From the NCBI RefSeq assembly GCF_019320115.1, contig NC_089591.1:23848502-23912501 (forward strand): a stretch of 64,000 nt of DNA, given 5' to 3'. The notes under the pieces are model-generated. The model did not search any database, had not been told where the DNA came from, and saw nothing but the letters and a program-made list of their open reading frames with translations. Below, piece after piece: positions 45,261 through 57,140 of this stretch; the stretch's first letter is position 1; every line of letters starts with the position of its first letter. This DNA comes from Miscanthus floridulus. Lineage: Eukaryota; Streptophyta; Magnoliopsida; Poales; Poaceae. The position numbers and the translations under genes were made by a program.

Positions 45261-45699
45261 TGTTGAACACTAAGTGTTATTTCAGTAGTTGTGTTTATAT
45301 TTAATATAAACCATCTAACTAGTTAGTTTTTAGCTGAGTCGCCAGCCCTGGCTAGCCCATATACCATAACGCGGAGCGCGGAGCTCATGTACGTGTAGGA
45401 AAACAAAGCATCGCCAAGGAGCCGCTGTCGACCACCCATAAAGCAGAGGGCAGGCGCTCATGCACATGTAAGGAGAAGCCAGAGACAGGGCTGTCTTTGC
45501 GGAGCATGAGCGCAAACATGACTATTTGGGGATGTGCCTTAGGCAAAATCGTATGTCACCTTTAAGATGTTATACGTGTAAAACAGGATTGCTTAGCGAA
45601 TAAACATGGAGAAAATAACATGAAGAAACATCAAAGCAAAAAACTCTATTTAATACACAATTATGAAAGGTACATATCATAGTATGGAACATCTCATGG

Positions 45700-46825
45700 A
45701 TAGAAACGCCTAAGGAGGTCGATGTGCCAGGAGTTCGGGATGTCTACTTCATTCATGTCGCACAATCTGTAAGATCCTGGTCAAGTGACCACCTTGACAA
45801 TGAAGGGGCCTTCCTAGGGTGATGAGAGCCTATGCATTTCATCCGTCTTCTATTTCCTATGAAGGACTAAGTCTTCGACCACGAAGAATCTATCATTGAC
45901 ATTACGGTTGTAGTAACTACGCAAGCCATCTAGGTACTTAGCCGTCCAAACATAGGTGACAAGGCACTCTTCTTCTAGGCGATTGAACATCATTGAGCCG
46001 AGCTCGATCAGAGTTCTCCTTGTCATAGTGCTCCACCCTGGGTGCTCAGAAGGCGATGTCGACAGGTAAAACAGGCCTCGGAGCCAAAAACCATGAAGTA
46101 TGGGGAGACGCCGGTGTTGCGACTTGGGTTGGGTTCGTAGCCCCTAGACCATAGCCGGTAGCTCCATTGAGCCATTTGCCTAGGTGCTTCTACTCCTTCT
46201 CATAGATCCTCTTCTTCAACGCCTCTGAGATCATGCTGGTGGCACATTCGACCTGGCCGTTAGCCCTAGGGTGAGCTACGGTGATGTACTTGACTGAGAT
46301 GCATCTCTCATTACAGAAATCCTAGAAGTCGCTGCTAGTGAATGTGGACCCTAGGTCGGTGATGATGCTATTTGGCAGGGCAAACCTATGTATAATGTCA
46401 TCAAGCAGCTCAGTTACCTTCTTCGTTGTGGCCTGAACAAGGGGTTTGTATTCAATCCGACATGGAAAATTTATCAACGTAGACATAGACCAGCGAAATC
46501 CTCCTAGCATGGGCTTGAACAGCCCGATCATATCCAATCCCCAACATGTGAAGGGCCAAGATGCAGGAATCATCTGTAGAGCCTGAGCCAGGATGTGAAT
46601 TCGCTTAGCAAAAATCTGGCAATTCTCACACCAGCGAACGAGTGCTTCTGCATTGGTGATGGATAAAGGCCAATAGAAATAGCTCAGGAATGCTTTGTCG
46701 ACCAGTGATCTAGAGGCTATGTGGTTGTCGTAGGTGCCGACGTGGATCTCCTTGAGTATCTTCTCTCCTTCTTGCTTGGAGACACACTTTTGGAGTAGCT
46801 CCTCCTTGGCATTCTTACGCATCAA
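45700..46825 (-). pseudogene. Tat gypsy integrase (broken)
   Basis: The main frame (46,825-46,322) has the H2C2 zinc finger: the first His in HVGTYDNH, then SRSLVDKAFLSYFYWP and RWCENCQIFAK. The catalytic core follows with FTCWGLDMIG (first Asp) and ITDLGSTFTS (second Asp region). The homologous text continues past a stop at about 46,322 to about 45,700, ending with a WHIDLLRRFY-type C terminus typical of gypsy integrases. Confidence 0.85.
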
Positions 46826-47055
46826 CTAGGACATAATGCTTGCTATGACGGGTGAGGCGCGCCCTCTCTATATTGTCATCTAGGACATCTATAGTGGTTA
46901 GGTATTTGATGAAAGGTACCCTCCAATCACTGCTCGGCTCAGGAACCACTACTGATTATCTGCTCGGTAGGTGGTGCTTCTTCAATGACTTCTTGCCCTT
47001 GCTTGATGGATGGTGCCACAAGGTCCTAGACGAACACTCTGGCTAGAACTTCTAC

Positions 47056-47310
47056 TCAGGTTGATCCTAACATCGATAACTCATCAGCCGCTTGATTGTC
47101 AGCCAGAACCACATGATGGTATTCGACACCATAGAATTTGCCTTCAAGCTTCCTCATCTCAGTGCAGTAAGCATCCATCTTCTCACTAGTGCAACTCCAG
47201 TGTTTATTGAGTTGGTTGATTACAAGTGCGGAGTCACCGTACACCATGAGGCATTTGACGTCGAGCTCTACAACTATACGGAGACCACGCAGTGCCACCT
47301 CGTACTCCAT
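47056..47310 (-). pseudogene. Second (archaeal-type) RNase H of the Tat element
   Basis: The frame reads MEYEVALRGLRIVVELDVKC then VYGDSALVINQLNKHW and ADNQAADELSMLGST. These are the Glu, Asp and final Asp motifs of the extra RNase H that Tat-lineage gypsy elements carry after the normal one. Adjacent frames are closed by stops. Confidence 0.85.
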
Positions 47311-47689
47311 GGCATTGTAGAATGCCTAGAAGTGGATCCAAAGGATGTAATGAAGCTTGTCCTAGGATGGTGAAATAAAAAAATATGCCTGCTCTAGCAC
47401 CATCAATGTTGAGAGATCCGTTGAAGTACATAATCCAGTGCTTGGGATGATCAACCAGGATAGGGGTATGTATATCTGTCCATTCAGCGATAAAATTAGC
47501 AAGCGCCTACGACCTAATCATCCGGCGTGGCCTAAAGTCGATGGAGTAGGTGCCCCGTTCAATCGCCCATTTAATGATGTGACCATTGGCTTTCTTGTTC
47601 TAGAGGATATTGCCAAGTGGGTACTCAGTAATCACTACTATGGGGTAGGCCTTGAAGTAGTGGCAGAGCTTCTAGGATGTGATTAGGAT

Positions 47690-47995
47690 GGCATATAGCA
47701 GCTTCTAGACCTGGGGATAGCGAGTCTTAGACTTGTTTAGGACCTCGCTGGTGAAGTAGATGGGGCGCTGGACTTTGTAGGCGTGTTCGACCTCTTCATG
47801 CTTGACGACGTTGGCCATGCTAACCACTCGATTGGTCGCCGTGATGTAGACTAGCAGGGTTTCACAGGTTTGGGGCACTGGTCATGATCGAAGGTTGGGT
47901 GAGAAACCACTTGAGCTCAGCGAATGCCTTGTCAGCATCCTTTGACCAGATGAACTTTTCTTAGATCTCAATGGCGGTGGGAAACCGACTTTCGA
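47690..47995 (-). pseudogene. End of the Tat reverse transcriptase and first RNase H
   Basis: The minus-strand text WSKDADKAFAELKWFLTQPS is followed by pieces matching VQRPVYF.SEVL and KTRYPQ-type motifs, as expected between the reverse transcriptase thumb and gypsy RNase H. Stops and shifts break it. Homology ends near 47,995, where LTR-like DNA begins. Confidence 0.65.
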
Positions 47996-48328
47996 AGCTA
48001 AGGCTGACTAGTGGGACCCACTAGGTCGACGGACCTACAGGTGGTGCCGGTGGCCCCATATGGTAGCCCCTTGGTGTCTACTTCGGTGGAGAGCCTCCTA
48101 GAGTCTTCTAGAATCATCCCACACTATTTACACGGTGGAATTCCATAATTTCCTTTGACAAATAGGTCCCTCTTGATGGTTTTCTGGATAAACCCTGCTA
48201 AAAACACTGATTCACTAAAACTCGTAGAATTTATTAGTTTAAACCGCTATACCTATGTTTGGTGATGGAATGAAGTGTAAATGCAGGTTATGTTGAAGGT
48301 TTATAATTGATGTTAGTGACCGTCAACA
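47996..48328 (-). repeat. Athila-like 3' LTR, 5' part (minus strand)
   Basis: On the minus strand it starts TGTTGACGGTCACTAACATC at 48,328, directly after the purine tract. The Tat fragment truncates it. It has the same start as the solo LTR at 38,311-39,698 but is otherwise diverged. Confidence 0.7.
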
Positions 48329-48340
48329 AGCTCCCCCAAG
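48329..48340 (-). other. Polypurine tract of the Athila-like element
   Basis: The complement TTGGGGGAGCT lies immediately before the LTR start TGTTGACGG. Confidence 0.8.
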
Positions 48341-51300
48341 CTTAATCTTAGCTAGTCCCTGAGCAAAGCTAAACTCAGCAATGGATCAGGAGTTGCTACA
48401 ATGTTTTCACGCTTCAAAAGTACACATGCATTCAATCAAAAATTCTACTCCGGATTAGAATAAACTGATCTGACTTTCAAACTTACCCGTATTACCTTCA
48501 ACTATGGGGCTTCTTAACGTTCACTTGGGTCTTCAGCAATTGAAAGACAGAACGATCAAGTCAAGCACTATGTCTCAAGTTCTTTGTTTCACCATTGTTC
48601 TAGAGTTTTTATAAGTTTTAAAAATAAAACTCAGAGATTCCATTGTATGACACTCTCAAGTCTCTCAATATATCTAGTATTTGCGGATCCTCACCAAGGC
48701 AATAAAGATGTTATGCCTTTTCTCTTCCTACTACTAAGCCTTATGTGGAGTTCAAAGGTAGGGAGAAAGCTAGAGCATACTTGCAATGCATATATTGTAA
48801 AGTCAAACAACGGATCCAAAGAGAGTTGAGTCATACAATCAAATCAAGATGTGCATGTGTGTGGATATATGGTGGATATAAATGGTGGCTAACCTAATTC
48901 TACTTTGCTGCTTGAAAACATCTCTCTTTTTAAACTTAGGAAACATTTGTAGAGAGCAGGGGCTATCTTATTTATCTTTTTTTAGGCGGGCATCTAAGTA
49001 CCCATTGTTTTAGATATCTCGGACACTTGTCTATTTTTTATCAATCTCTTTTTTTCTTTTCTTTTCATTCTTTTTTTACTTTTGAATAACTTTTGCATAG
49101 CCCTATGTCCCTTTTCTGCAACAAAACTTTGAGAGACATATAATAAGAACATGGAGCATTTATTTGGTGGATGGAAAACCTAACAAGCATGTTTTTGGGT
49201 TTACTCCCAGTATAGGAGTAGAACATTTTTGGATGGATCTAGATGGAAGGCCTATTTTTGTGCCTACCCCCAGTGTAGGAGTAGTGCATATGTGGGTGGT
49301 GTGTACGTGATCTTGATTTTAAGAGCATGACAAATCTCTGATAAGGGTCAACAAAGCTTGACAAAACTCAATGCAAAAGCATGCATCATATATGTGGAAG
49401 TTTTCCTAGCATAAATAACATGTATGGCTCTGGTGGGAATTCAAGCTTTGTCATACAGGAACTCATCGTATAGCATTTTTGTGTTTTTCAAATGACAAAT
49501 CTCCGGAACTTTAGTGTCACTTGGAACAAGATAAACAACAGCTCAGACCATCTCATATCATATCCGTCAATTACCTAGACTTAGATCAAGCATATGCTAT
49601 CCACAAGTTTTAATTTCAGAGTAAATTCTTATATCAAAACAATCTTATCCGAAACTCAGAAAAATTTAAGGCTTAAAACTAGGTACTTGAAAGGAATTAC
49701 CATAGAGCAACTATTGATAATTTCCATTTTAAGATATTATTCTGAGTTCTCTTTATTTTATTCAACTCTTAAAAATAAATTATAGCAAACTAGGCACACT
49801 TTTTTATTTTGTTTTCAATTTTACTAGATCACACATTATTACTATAGATTACTAATGTAAAGATAAATTTTTATTTTGTTTTTTATTCATCATCATTTTT
49901 TAACTATTAAAAAGAAACTAAAATTAAAACAAAAAGGGGAAAGAATGCTTACCTGGATACACGAGAGTGCTTCTCCCCCAAGCTAGCTCTTTCGGTGAGG
50001 GTTCGGTATTGTAAGTCCTTCGAACCGGACTTCTCCTTATGAAGTTCATTGATCAAATACCTTGGTTTTCTCTGAAGATGAGAATTCTTGAGGTGGCGTC
50101 CTCTAATGGTGATGTCACCTTCTCCCACCAAACCTGTCTTGGTTTTGAGTTTTTATTTTGGTTTGACAGGTTCAGGACCTTCACTTGTGGAAATTAGGTA
50201 GTCGACTATCTTTCCTTTACACTTTGCTTGAAGTGTGTCCTGCTCATAAGACAAGGTAGAGATCAAGTGCATGGGCTCTGTTAGGGGAAAACACCAACAG
50301 AACCAATAACTTTATTTATTCTTCTCTAACCTTAGGAACATGGGACAAGATGAAGTTGATGTTATGCGCTTTGTTTAATTATAACATGGGTGGTAAGATC
50401 AGAAGATTGAGCATGAATATAGCATTTAAGTACATTTGGCCAAAAGGGTTAAATTGCTTAACCTACTGAAGGATTGTCTTTTTCTACATAATGTATCAAT
50501 CTTTACATGATTATGACTATCATCTTCTAGAGATAAGATGCGCACTTTTTAACTCATTTGGTTAAGACTATGAGATCAAGAAAGTGGTGCTACGAACAAG
50601 CTTAACATGTTGAGTTAATCAGGTTGAATCAAGTAATGGAGTTATAACCCACACATGTTTGTTTCTTATTTGTATGCCTACCAGAATCAAGAAAAGCTTT
50701 TTAAAAAATGACCATTTACCTTAGGATGTTACCTTTGCCATTAGAGCGTGAAGACACCTTATGATAAAGGGATAGACTATTCGTGATGGTTCTTCCCTTT
50801 TGCTTGAAGTTTTCCATGCTCGGCTAGCCTTGCATCTTGAGTTATTCATGAGCTTCTTGTTTCCTAGATTGCACCTTTTCTTTCTCACCCTTTTGTCATA
50901 TCATATTTTTGCTTCTTTGATCTTGCCACTTCGTTGGTCCTTCTGTCTCACCATTTGTTTTATGCACTCGTCTTCTTCCTCTTTGTTCCATAGTTGTAGT
51001 GGTGGCTGGGTTTGTAGATTCATGCCAAACCATGAATAGGCGTAGCTCATATTCATTCATCTAGTTCTTCCATCCATCATGAATGAGATGTCTTCTTTGC
51101 ACAATGTTATTAGAGTTCATCATGTGTCTGGCTTCATATCTGATTTGAATTCATCTCAGTGACTTACCAATATTGATGTGAGAGTTTCCTGTAGGGGTTA
51201 GTCCACAAAATATCCAGTGCCTAATAAAGCATAATATCAGCTCAAAAATTAACCTAGATACCACGTCTAATTTGATTTAGGAAGGTATTTTAACCTAAGC

Positions 51301-52241
51301 ACCATGCTTAATTTAAAAGCCTTTAGAAGTAAAATTAGCACACCTTTTGGTTCAAGAATCAGACTATACACAGTGTCTAATTTAATTTAGGAAAACAGTT
51401 TAAACTAAACACCGTGCCTAATTTAGAAGATGTAAGATCATACTCCAAACCTTATGCATACTATAGTAAACAAAGGTAGCATGAAAGCAATATAGAGATT
51501 TATTCAAATAGAGATGAAAGAGAATGATTGTTATTTAATAAATTGAGCATGGCTTAAAGGTAGAGACAACCAAGATGAATTAGCAACATAACATAAGATT
51601 TTTCAGAGAAGTTCATCCCCCACACTTGAATTTTGCAAGGCAAAATCAAGTTTGGGTGGATGTGATTCAATGTTGCATGATGATTGGTTGGACATACCTT
51701 GAGTCATCATCGTTCAGTCCTTTTTGCTTCAAACCTAAAATGGTTAGTGACAATAGTACCCGAAGGAATATTTTCACAATTATGTTTCTATGCTCATTTC
51801 ACAAGGGTATCACAGCAGAAGGTGAAAACTCATATTATCTTCCGAAAGTGCTTGTTTTAGGACAGAAGCTCGTCCTTAGGAAACCTTTGAATTGCGTTTC
51901 TAATTGGTGAAGTGGTTTCCCCTCCAATACCAATCTTTGGGTGCCTATCTGGTCTTCATGACTCCTATGCTTTGGTTATCTTAGTGGATTTCTAGGGTCA
52001 TCATGAGACTTAGGAGAAAGAGCATAAAAGGGATCATCGGGGTCAAGGATAGGGTTAAGAAATGGATTCAGATAAGACATCTAATATGGTCAAAGAAGGG
52101 AAGAAGATACGATTGGCTAAATGACTCAGCTCTCCTTCTATAGCACCACTTGACATGCCACCCTTGATTTCTTTCTAATGTTCTATATGGGAATAAGGAC
52201 GCTTCCTAAGAGATCCCTTCTTAAAAGGATTTGAATTATAT
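48341..52241 (-). other. Non-coding interior of the Athila-like element
   Basis: This is 3.9 kb between gag and the 3' LTR with no pol domain in any frame. It includes pyrimidine-rich DNA at 48,985-49,080, two copies of a (T/C)CCCAGT(A/G)TAGGAGTAG motif near 49,205 and 49,268, and two units of the form CTAA(G/A)CACC(A/G)TG(C)CTTAATTTA near 51,290-51,425. The absence of pol makes the element non-autonomous or internally deleted. Confidence 0.55.
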
Positions 52242-52910
52242 TCACTCGAAGGTCTCTTGTGAAACCGAAAGTTTAACCTTTTTCCCAAAATCATTAAAAA
52301 GATCATCCTCATAAGAAATTTCAAAAGGTTGAATTTCTTCTTCCTTTGGAGGATTTGGATTTTGGAGTATAGATGGTTCGGGATTGATAGCTAAACCTTG
52401 GGATTGAAATGGTTGTGATTTGGCTATCAAAACTTCCTCTTCTTGTTCGGGAGATGATTCCTTCTCTTCCTCGAGGAGTTTATTATGATTGCTAGTGCAG
52501 GAAGTTTTTTCACTAATCTTATTAAGCATAGACCTTGCTTCACTAGCAGACAGATGAAAGAAAGCTCCTCTTGAGGCTGCATCAAGGGATTCCTTGGAAT
52601 CCTTGCTAAGACCCATGCAAAAATATTGAAGGAGCATTGGGTCTGGAATAGCAAGGTCCGGGCCAGTGATGATGAGGTCATTAAAACGATCCCACGATCT
52701 GCCAAGAGATTCTTCTTCTAGTTGTCTAAAATTTAGAACCTCTTTTCAAAGGCTAACCACTTTAGAGATGAAAAAGAAACGTAAACAAAATTTAGAGCAT
52801 AGCGTTTCCCAATATCCTTGCATACTTCTGACGGTTTGATCGTACCATTGTTTAGCTTTTCCCGTCAAAGAAAACGAAAACAACTTCCATCTTAAGGTTT
52901 CGTCAGACAT
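52242..52910 (-). pseudogene. Athila-like gag (broken)
   Basis: On the minus strand the gag text runs from about 52,910 (LRWKLFSFSLTGKAKQWYDQ) through RSWDRFNDLIITGPDL to MLLQYFCMGLSKDSKESLDA and an acidic tail ending at 52,242. The pattern F-S-L-x-G-x-A-x-x-W and LLQYFCxGL is diagnostic of Athila-type gypsy gag. A TGA (complement of about 52,758-52,756) and a frame change near 52,640 disrupt it. Its start is cut by the LTR-like DNA that begins near 52,912. Confidence 0.75.
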
Positions 52911-54466
52911 GCTATAACAACCCGTGGATTTGCATGTAATGAAAAACCCAACTTGTTAAAATTTTTCTTAAGCATTGCTTGTTGTTGTGTTGCATGTAGT
53001 TTGTAGGTCAAACTAAGTCAAACCTTCAAACCTTCTTATCTTGTTTCACCAAAAAACAAATCATATAAGTTATCCGCAACTTAAATAAACCTTTTACTTG
53101 TGTTGGTCAACTCTCGGTTAACACATGCAAAATTCTCCCTCATTAAAAATATAAAACACTCCTACCAATAATTACACCATTTACAACTTAAATTGTGCTA
53201 GCTCGGTCTCACCTTAATTAAATATTTCTACAACAATAATATGTCGCATTTCATATAGTTAATGTGCATGATGATGTGATAGGCGTGATTTGGATTTTCT
53301 CGAGCTTTGCTGATAAACTATTTTCAAATCACACATGCCTAAACTAGTTTCCCTCCCTGTTACCCTCCTACCTTTGCACATCACGTAAGAAGCCGATCCA
53401 GCCTGACCCAACCTCCTGAACGAGCAAATCACGGCCGTCTTAGTAGCAGCAACCAGAGACAACCCAGCCCAGCCTTCCACCGTTCGTGCATGGCACTGTG
53501 GTAGGGACCCCACACGCCAGGAGAAAGCGTCCGAGATCACGCGTCCGCAGGCGAACAGCTCTGCTCGCCTGCTCGGCTGATGGCCGCACCAGCACGCGCG
53601 CCGTCCGATGCCTACTCCAGGCACCGACAGCCAGGCCCCACTGAACCCTTGTCCCGTGCGTCGGTCGCACGAAGGAAACCTGGACACCGGAACGCTGCCG
53701 GCTCCCTTCACGAGCGCAAGGAAGCGCCTCCATCAGGGCCCGCTTGCCTAGCCAGGAGAACGGATTGGAGCCGCTGCCTCCTACCGCTTCCGTCGCTCCT
53801 CCGTCAAAACAGCGCCGTCATCTCCAACCTCCGTACGGACGCTCCTCTGCTTTTCCGAGCGAACAGAGGAGGTCGCGCTGCCTTCCGTCGGCGCCACCAA
53901 GCGTGGAGAGCACGAACCCGGCCTTGGATGCCCTCACGTTACCACGGCCGCGGGACCCACCTGCGCATCACCTTGACCGCGCCCCCGGATCGACGCGACC
54001 AAGACGTGACTCCCCTTCTCGAACCTTCCCAGGCACCGCTACCTGCTCGCGCATTCGGATGCACGCCACACGTCCCGTAGCACGGCCACCGAGGATCGCT
54101 GCCGTCCACAAGACGCTCCTCCTCGCGAACCCTAGCCTGCGGGGCTATAAACCCCAATCCGGGCGTCTGCCAATTCCCTCCTGTCCGCCGCTGTCGAGCC
54201 TCCTCCATCCTCGACGTCACTTCGTGCTCGCCACGACACGGAGTTGCGGACGCCCGATAGTGAGCTGCACCACCACCACGCCACCGCCTCGGTGAGCCTC
54301 TCCGCACTGAGGCCAAGATTGACGGCGACCGCGACGCCGAGCCCGCTACCACCGGTAAGCCCTATCGCCGCCCAAAACTCCGGTCTTTTCTCCTTTTGGC
54401 CCCTGGAACATACCCACACCGGCTTAGGCCTTTCCCCACAAACGCAGGAACGAACTCAAGGCACCT
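52911..54466 (+). repeat. Probable LTR fragment (Tekay/Del-like), GC-rich
   Basis: It starts TATAACAACCCGTGGATTTG, like the TGTAACAACCC starts of Del/Tekay gypsy LTRs. An AT-rich first part (to 53,330) is followed by a GC-rich part with a CTATAAACCCC promoter-like box at 54,142-54,152. Long frames on both strands at 53.26-54.42 kb overlap one another, lack recognisable domains and are explained by high GC content. A gene's first exon cannot be excluded. Confidence 0.4.
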
Positions 54467-55115
54467 CACTACAAGGTTCTACCTTTAATACCACGCCACA
54501 TGATTGCAACACCACTAATTTAGTTGTCATAGGTGAGTCGTATTGCAACCTTTTCAAAAAATGGTTGCAATACGTGCCTATAATGCAACGGACTAAATTT
54601 ATTGCAATATGTGTGGTTTGTCGTTGCAACAGGCTTGTGCTACTGCAACCATTTAAGAATTGTGTTGCAATTAGTTGGCATTATTGCAATGGCATTTTTG
54701 AGTTGCAAAAGTATTGGTTTTCATTGCAATTACTTGGTGTTATTGCAACTATATTGGATTTTATTGTTTTTGCTTGTAACTATTGCCACGGTTATTATGG
54801 GTTGCAATAATGTTGTGTTGTAATTGCTAGGGTGGTTATTGCAACAAGATTTTCGAATGGATGCAATACCATGTTTCTATTGCCACGGTTTTCTGGGGTT
54901 GTAATAATTTTTGTGGCGTTGCAATTGTTAAGCACTTATTGCAACTACAATCCTAAATGGTCGCAATATCATGTTAATATTGCCACAGTTTTTTGTGTTG
55001 CTATAGGCTACCACTGATGCAACGGCCTAAAAGTGTTGCAATATACAAAATTAGTTGCAATATACAAAATGCTCCACGCATTACTACCCCTAATGCAACG
55101 GCCTAAAAGTGTTGC
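54467..55115 (+). mobile_element. CACTA-type terminus with GTTGCAAT subterminal arrays
   Basis: The end CACTACAAGGTTCTACCTTT at 54,467 is followed by more than fifteen GTTGCAAT / ATTGCAAC motifs and several TATTGCCACGGTT units to 55,115. Dense short motifs next to a CACTA end are the transposase-binding pattern of this superfamily. A second array of the same motifs in opposite arrangement lies at 63,600-63,840, so the element may span 9.4 kb with the cyclin Pack-CACTA nested inside. Confidence 0.6.
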
Positions 55116-55184
55116 AATATACAAAAATGGTTGTAATAGATAAAATGCTCCACGTATTTCTAAATAATATACCAAAAAAGTGGG

Positions 55185-55250
55185 GTGAGGAGGATTCAAA
55201 CCCGCAACCTGCCACTAAAGATGAGCATGTCTTACCACCACATCATGGTT
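55185..55250 (-). other. tRNA-like module 1 (A-box and B-box)
   Basis: The complement has TGTGGTGGTAAGACATGC, an A-box-like motif, and about 40 nt later GGGTTTGAATCC, close to the B-box consensus GGTTCRANTCC. The cloverleaf is incomplete, so it is not a functional tRNA. Confidence 0.4.
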
Positions 55251-55439
55251 GTGTTTGTGATTTTTTTGGCATGTTTCTTTATACATGTTTGGTCCAATCA
55301 TTTGAAATTCAAAACCGAAAAAATATGGGCTAGACTGCACGCTTGCGCCTGGTCCGAGCAGGCCTGTTGGCGCCAGCTGCAAGCTGGAGCCCATCTGCCA
55401 AGGGAATTGACATGAAAAGGGCAAATAAAAGATGCTGGC

Positions 55440-55500
55440 CAAGGGAATTGAACCCAAGACCTTAGACTAAAGCCAAGCGCACCGTACCACCACACCACTT
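55440..55500 (-). other. tRNA-like module 2 (A-box and B-box)
   Basis: The complement has GGTGTGGTGGTACGGTGCGC, then TTAGTCTAAGGTCTT and GGGTTCAATTCCC. The latter contains an exact B-box (GGTTCAATTCC). Only three of five T-stem pairs form, so it is tRNA-derived or tRNA-like and not a working gene. Confidence 0.5.
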
Positions 55501-55589
55501 CATTGTTTGTGACTTACTTCGGCATACATTGTTCTTAACATGTCAGTGAGAGAATAGAGAAATTAAATCGGAAAAAAATTATTCCTTAG

Positions 55590-55655
55590 TTGAGACTCAA
55601 ACCTAAGACCTCGACAAGGAATCAAGGAAGTCTAACCACCAGGCTATAACAAGTG
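55590..55655 (-). other. tRNA-like module 3 (A-box and B-box)
   Basis: The complement has TAGCCTGGTGGTTAGACTTC and, about 30 nt later, AGGTTTGAGTCTC. The layout is the same as in modules 1, 2 and 4. Confidence 0.4.
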
Positions 55656-56235
55656 TTTGTGCCAAGTTGAGGGAATTTTCTTCCAAGTACTAATTCTGTC
55701 CAGTTACATGAACTGATTTGGAATGAAGAACACATGAATAGTTGGTATTTTTATTCTTAATAGTTGGTATTTCTGAAACTTTTTTAACAAGCAATAGCCT
55801 ACATATATGTTGTTGTGTAGGAGTTTAAAAAAATTGAAACTCATTTGATATTTTCTATCTTTTAAATAAATTTCTGCGTGCTTTTCGAAAGTAATTCCAA
55901 ATTAAACTGTGCGTACCTCCAATAAGAGTCAAAAAAATTTACAAAGAACATATTTATAGTTATACATTTCACTCTATCCCATATCCTAGAGTTGTTAGGG
56001 AAAAACATTTGTTTGCTAGGGATAATTCATCCTTCTATTCCTAAATTAAGATCAAATAATTCTAAATTTTGTCAGAAAATACTACAATTTTGCATGGTAA
56101 CATGTTTTTGTTATCTAATCATCATATAAAAAACTCAAATGATTTTAACAAGGTGGCAATAGACATTGTTCATAAATTGATACATCTCTCACATAGTTAT
56201 AAGTGATTAATATGAAATATGTACCCAATTATGAA

Positions 56236-56700
56236 CAATGTATACTACCATTTTGTTGGATGGAGAAATTACCAATACAAGAGTTGTAGATCACGTTGGG
56301 TTGTATAACTTTGTTGTTGATGACTTTTTCATTTGAAATCATTAACTGTCCCAAAAATATGTTTGAAGCTCTCATATTTTGAAATTCAAATTTTGAATTA
56401 TTCAAACAAAGTCGGATAAATAAATGACCAAAATAAAAGTTGTAGATCTTTATGATTTCTACAACTTTGTTGTTGATAACGTTTTCATTTGAAATCATTT
56501 ACTATCCCAAAATTCTATTCGAATTCTTATATTTTAAAATTCAAATTTTGAATTGTTGAAACAAAGTCGGACGGAGAAAGGACCAAAACCGAAATTGTAG
56601 ATCTCAATGGGCTCTACAACTTTGTTTTTGACGACTTTTCCATTAGAAATTATCTACTATTTCAAAATTGTAGAAGTTCATAAAAATTCTAGAAGGAAAA
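56236..56700. repeat. Tandem repeat, 155-bp unit, 3 copies
   Basis: Units start near 56,236, 56,391 and 56,546. Each has TTCAAATTTTGAATT, an ACAAAGTCGGA-like box and GTTGTAGATC, then a roughly 10-bp spacer and CTACAACTTTGTTGTTGA. Each unit therefore holds a small inverted repeat (GTTGTAGA / TCTACAAC). Confidence 0.8.
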
Positions 56701-57140
56701 AAAGAAAAAGAACGAACACGCGATGACGTGCGTGGCAAGCGGTTCTGTCTTCGTCGCTGACCATGGGGCCCACTGTACCGATGTGGAGGCATAGGACTGG
56801 CCGGACCACGTCACCAGTCCCGCGGCCTGCGCCGCTCACCGCACCATTTCATTCACACCTGCACGGGAGCAAATACTGGCTGCACGAGAATCCAGCTAGT
56901 GGGACCCGCTCTGATGCAACAGTCTAAAAGTGTTGCAATGTACCAAAAATAGTTGCAATAGACAAAATGCTCCATGCAGTAGACTACCCCTGGTGCAACA
57001 ACCTAAAAATATTGTAATATACCAAAAATGGTGCAATAGATAAAAAAATATATTCTATTAACAAAAAATGTTCCACGCAGGATTTGATCCCAGGAACTAA
57101 AATACAAGCAAACCCTTATCTACCACTAGGGTACTGAGGT
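56701..57140. other. CACTA-like interior with GTTGCAAT motifs and tRNA-like module 4
   Basis: Motifs GATGCAACAGTCTAAAAGTG and TTGCAAT at 56,913-57,040 repeat text from 55,015-55,145. At 57,075-57,140 the complement has CCCTAGTGGTAGATAAGGGT and GGGATCAAATCC, a fourth tRNA-like pair of boxes. Confidence 0.45.

Larger units (their letters stand above)
41992..47995 (-). mobile_element. Tat-lineage Ty3/gypsy remnant: minus-strand pol plus convergent antisense ORF
   Basis: Pol pieces (reverse transcriptase end, two RNase H types, integrase) lie on the minus strand from about 47,990 to 45,700. A plus-strand ORF of the putative gypsy-type family lies at 42,060-45,260 and converges on them. Tat-lineage elements can carry an extra, sometimes antisense, ORF between pol and the 3' LTR, so I read this as one element whose LTRs have been lost. 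The alternative is two unrelated fragments abutting near 45,280. Confidence 0.6.
55251..56239. other. AT-rich CACTA-interior DNA with two further tRNA-like modules
   Basis: Apart from the modules at 55,440-55,500 and 55,590-55,655 nothing is recognisable. Frames are short and unsupported. Confidence 0.35.

Noticed and set aside
53259..54419. Several overlapping frames up to 183 codons on both strands
   Set aside because: High GC with no stops by chance; no domain, and the flanks look like an LTR.
55440..55500. Genuine tRNA gene on the minus strand
   Set aside because: Boxes fit but the T stem has only about three pairs and no acceptor stem or complete D arm forms.
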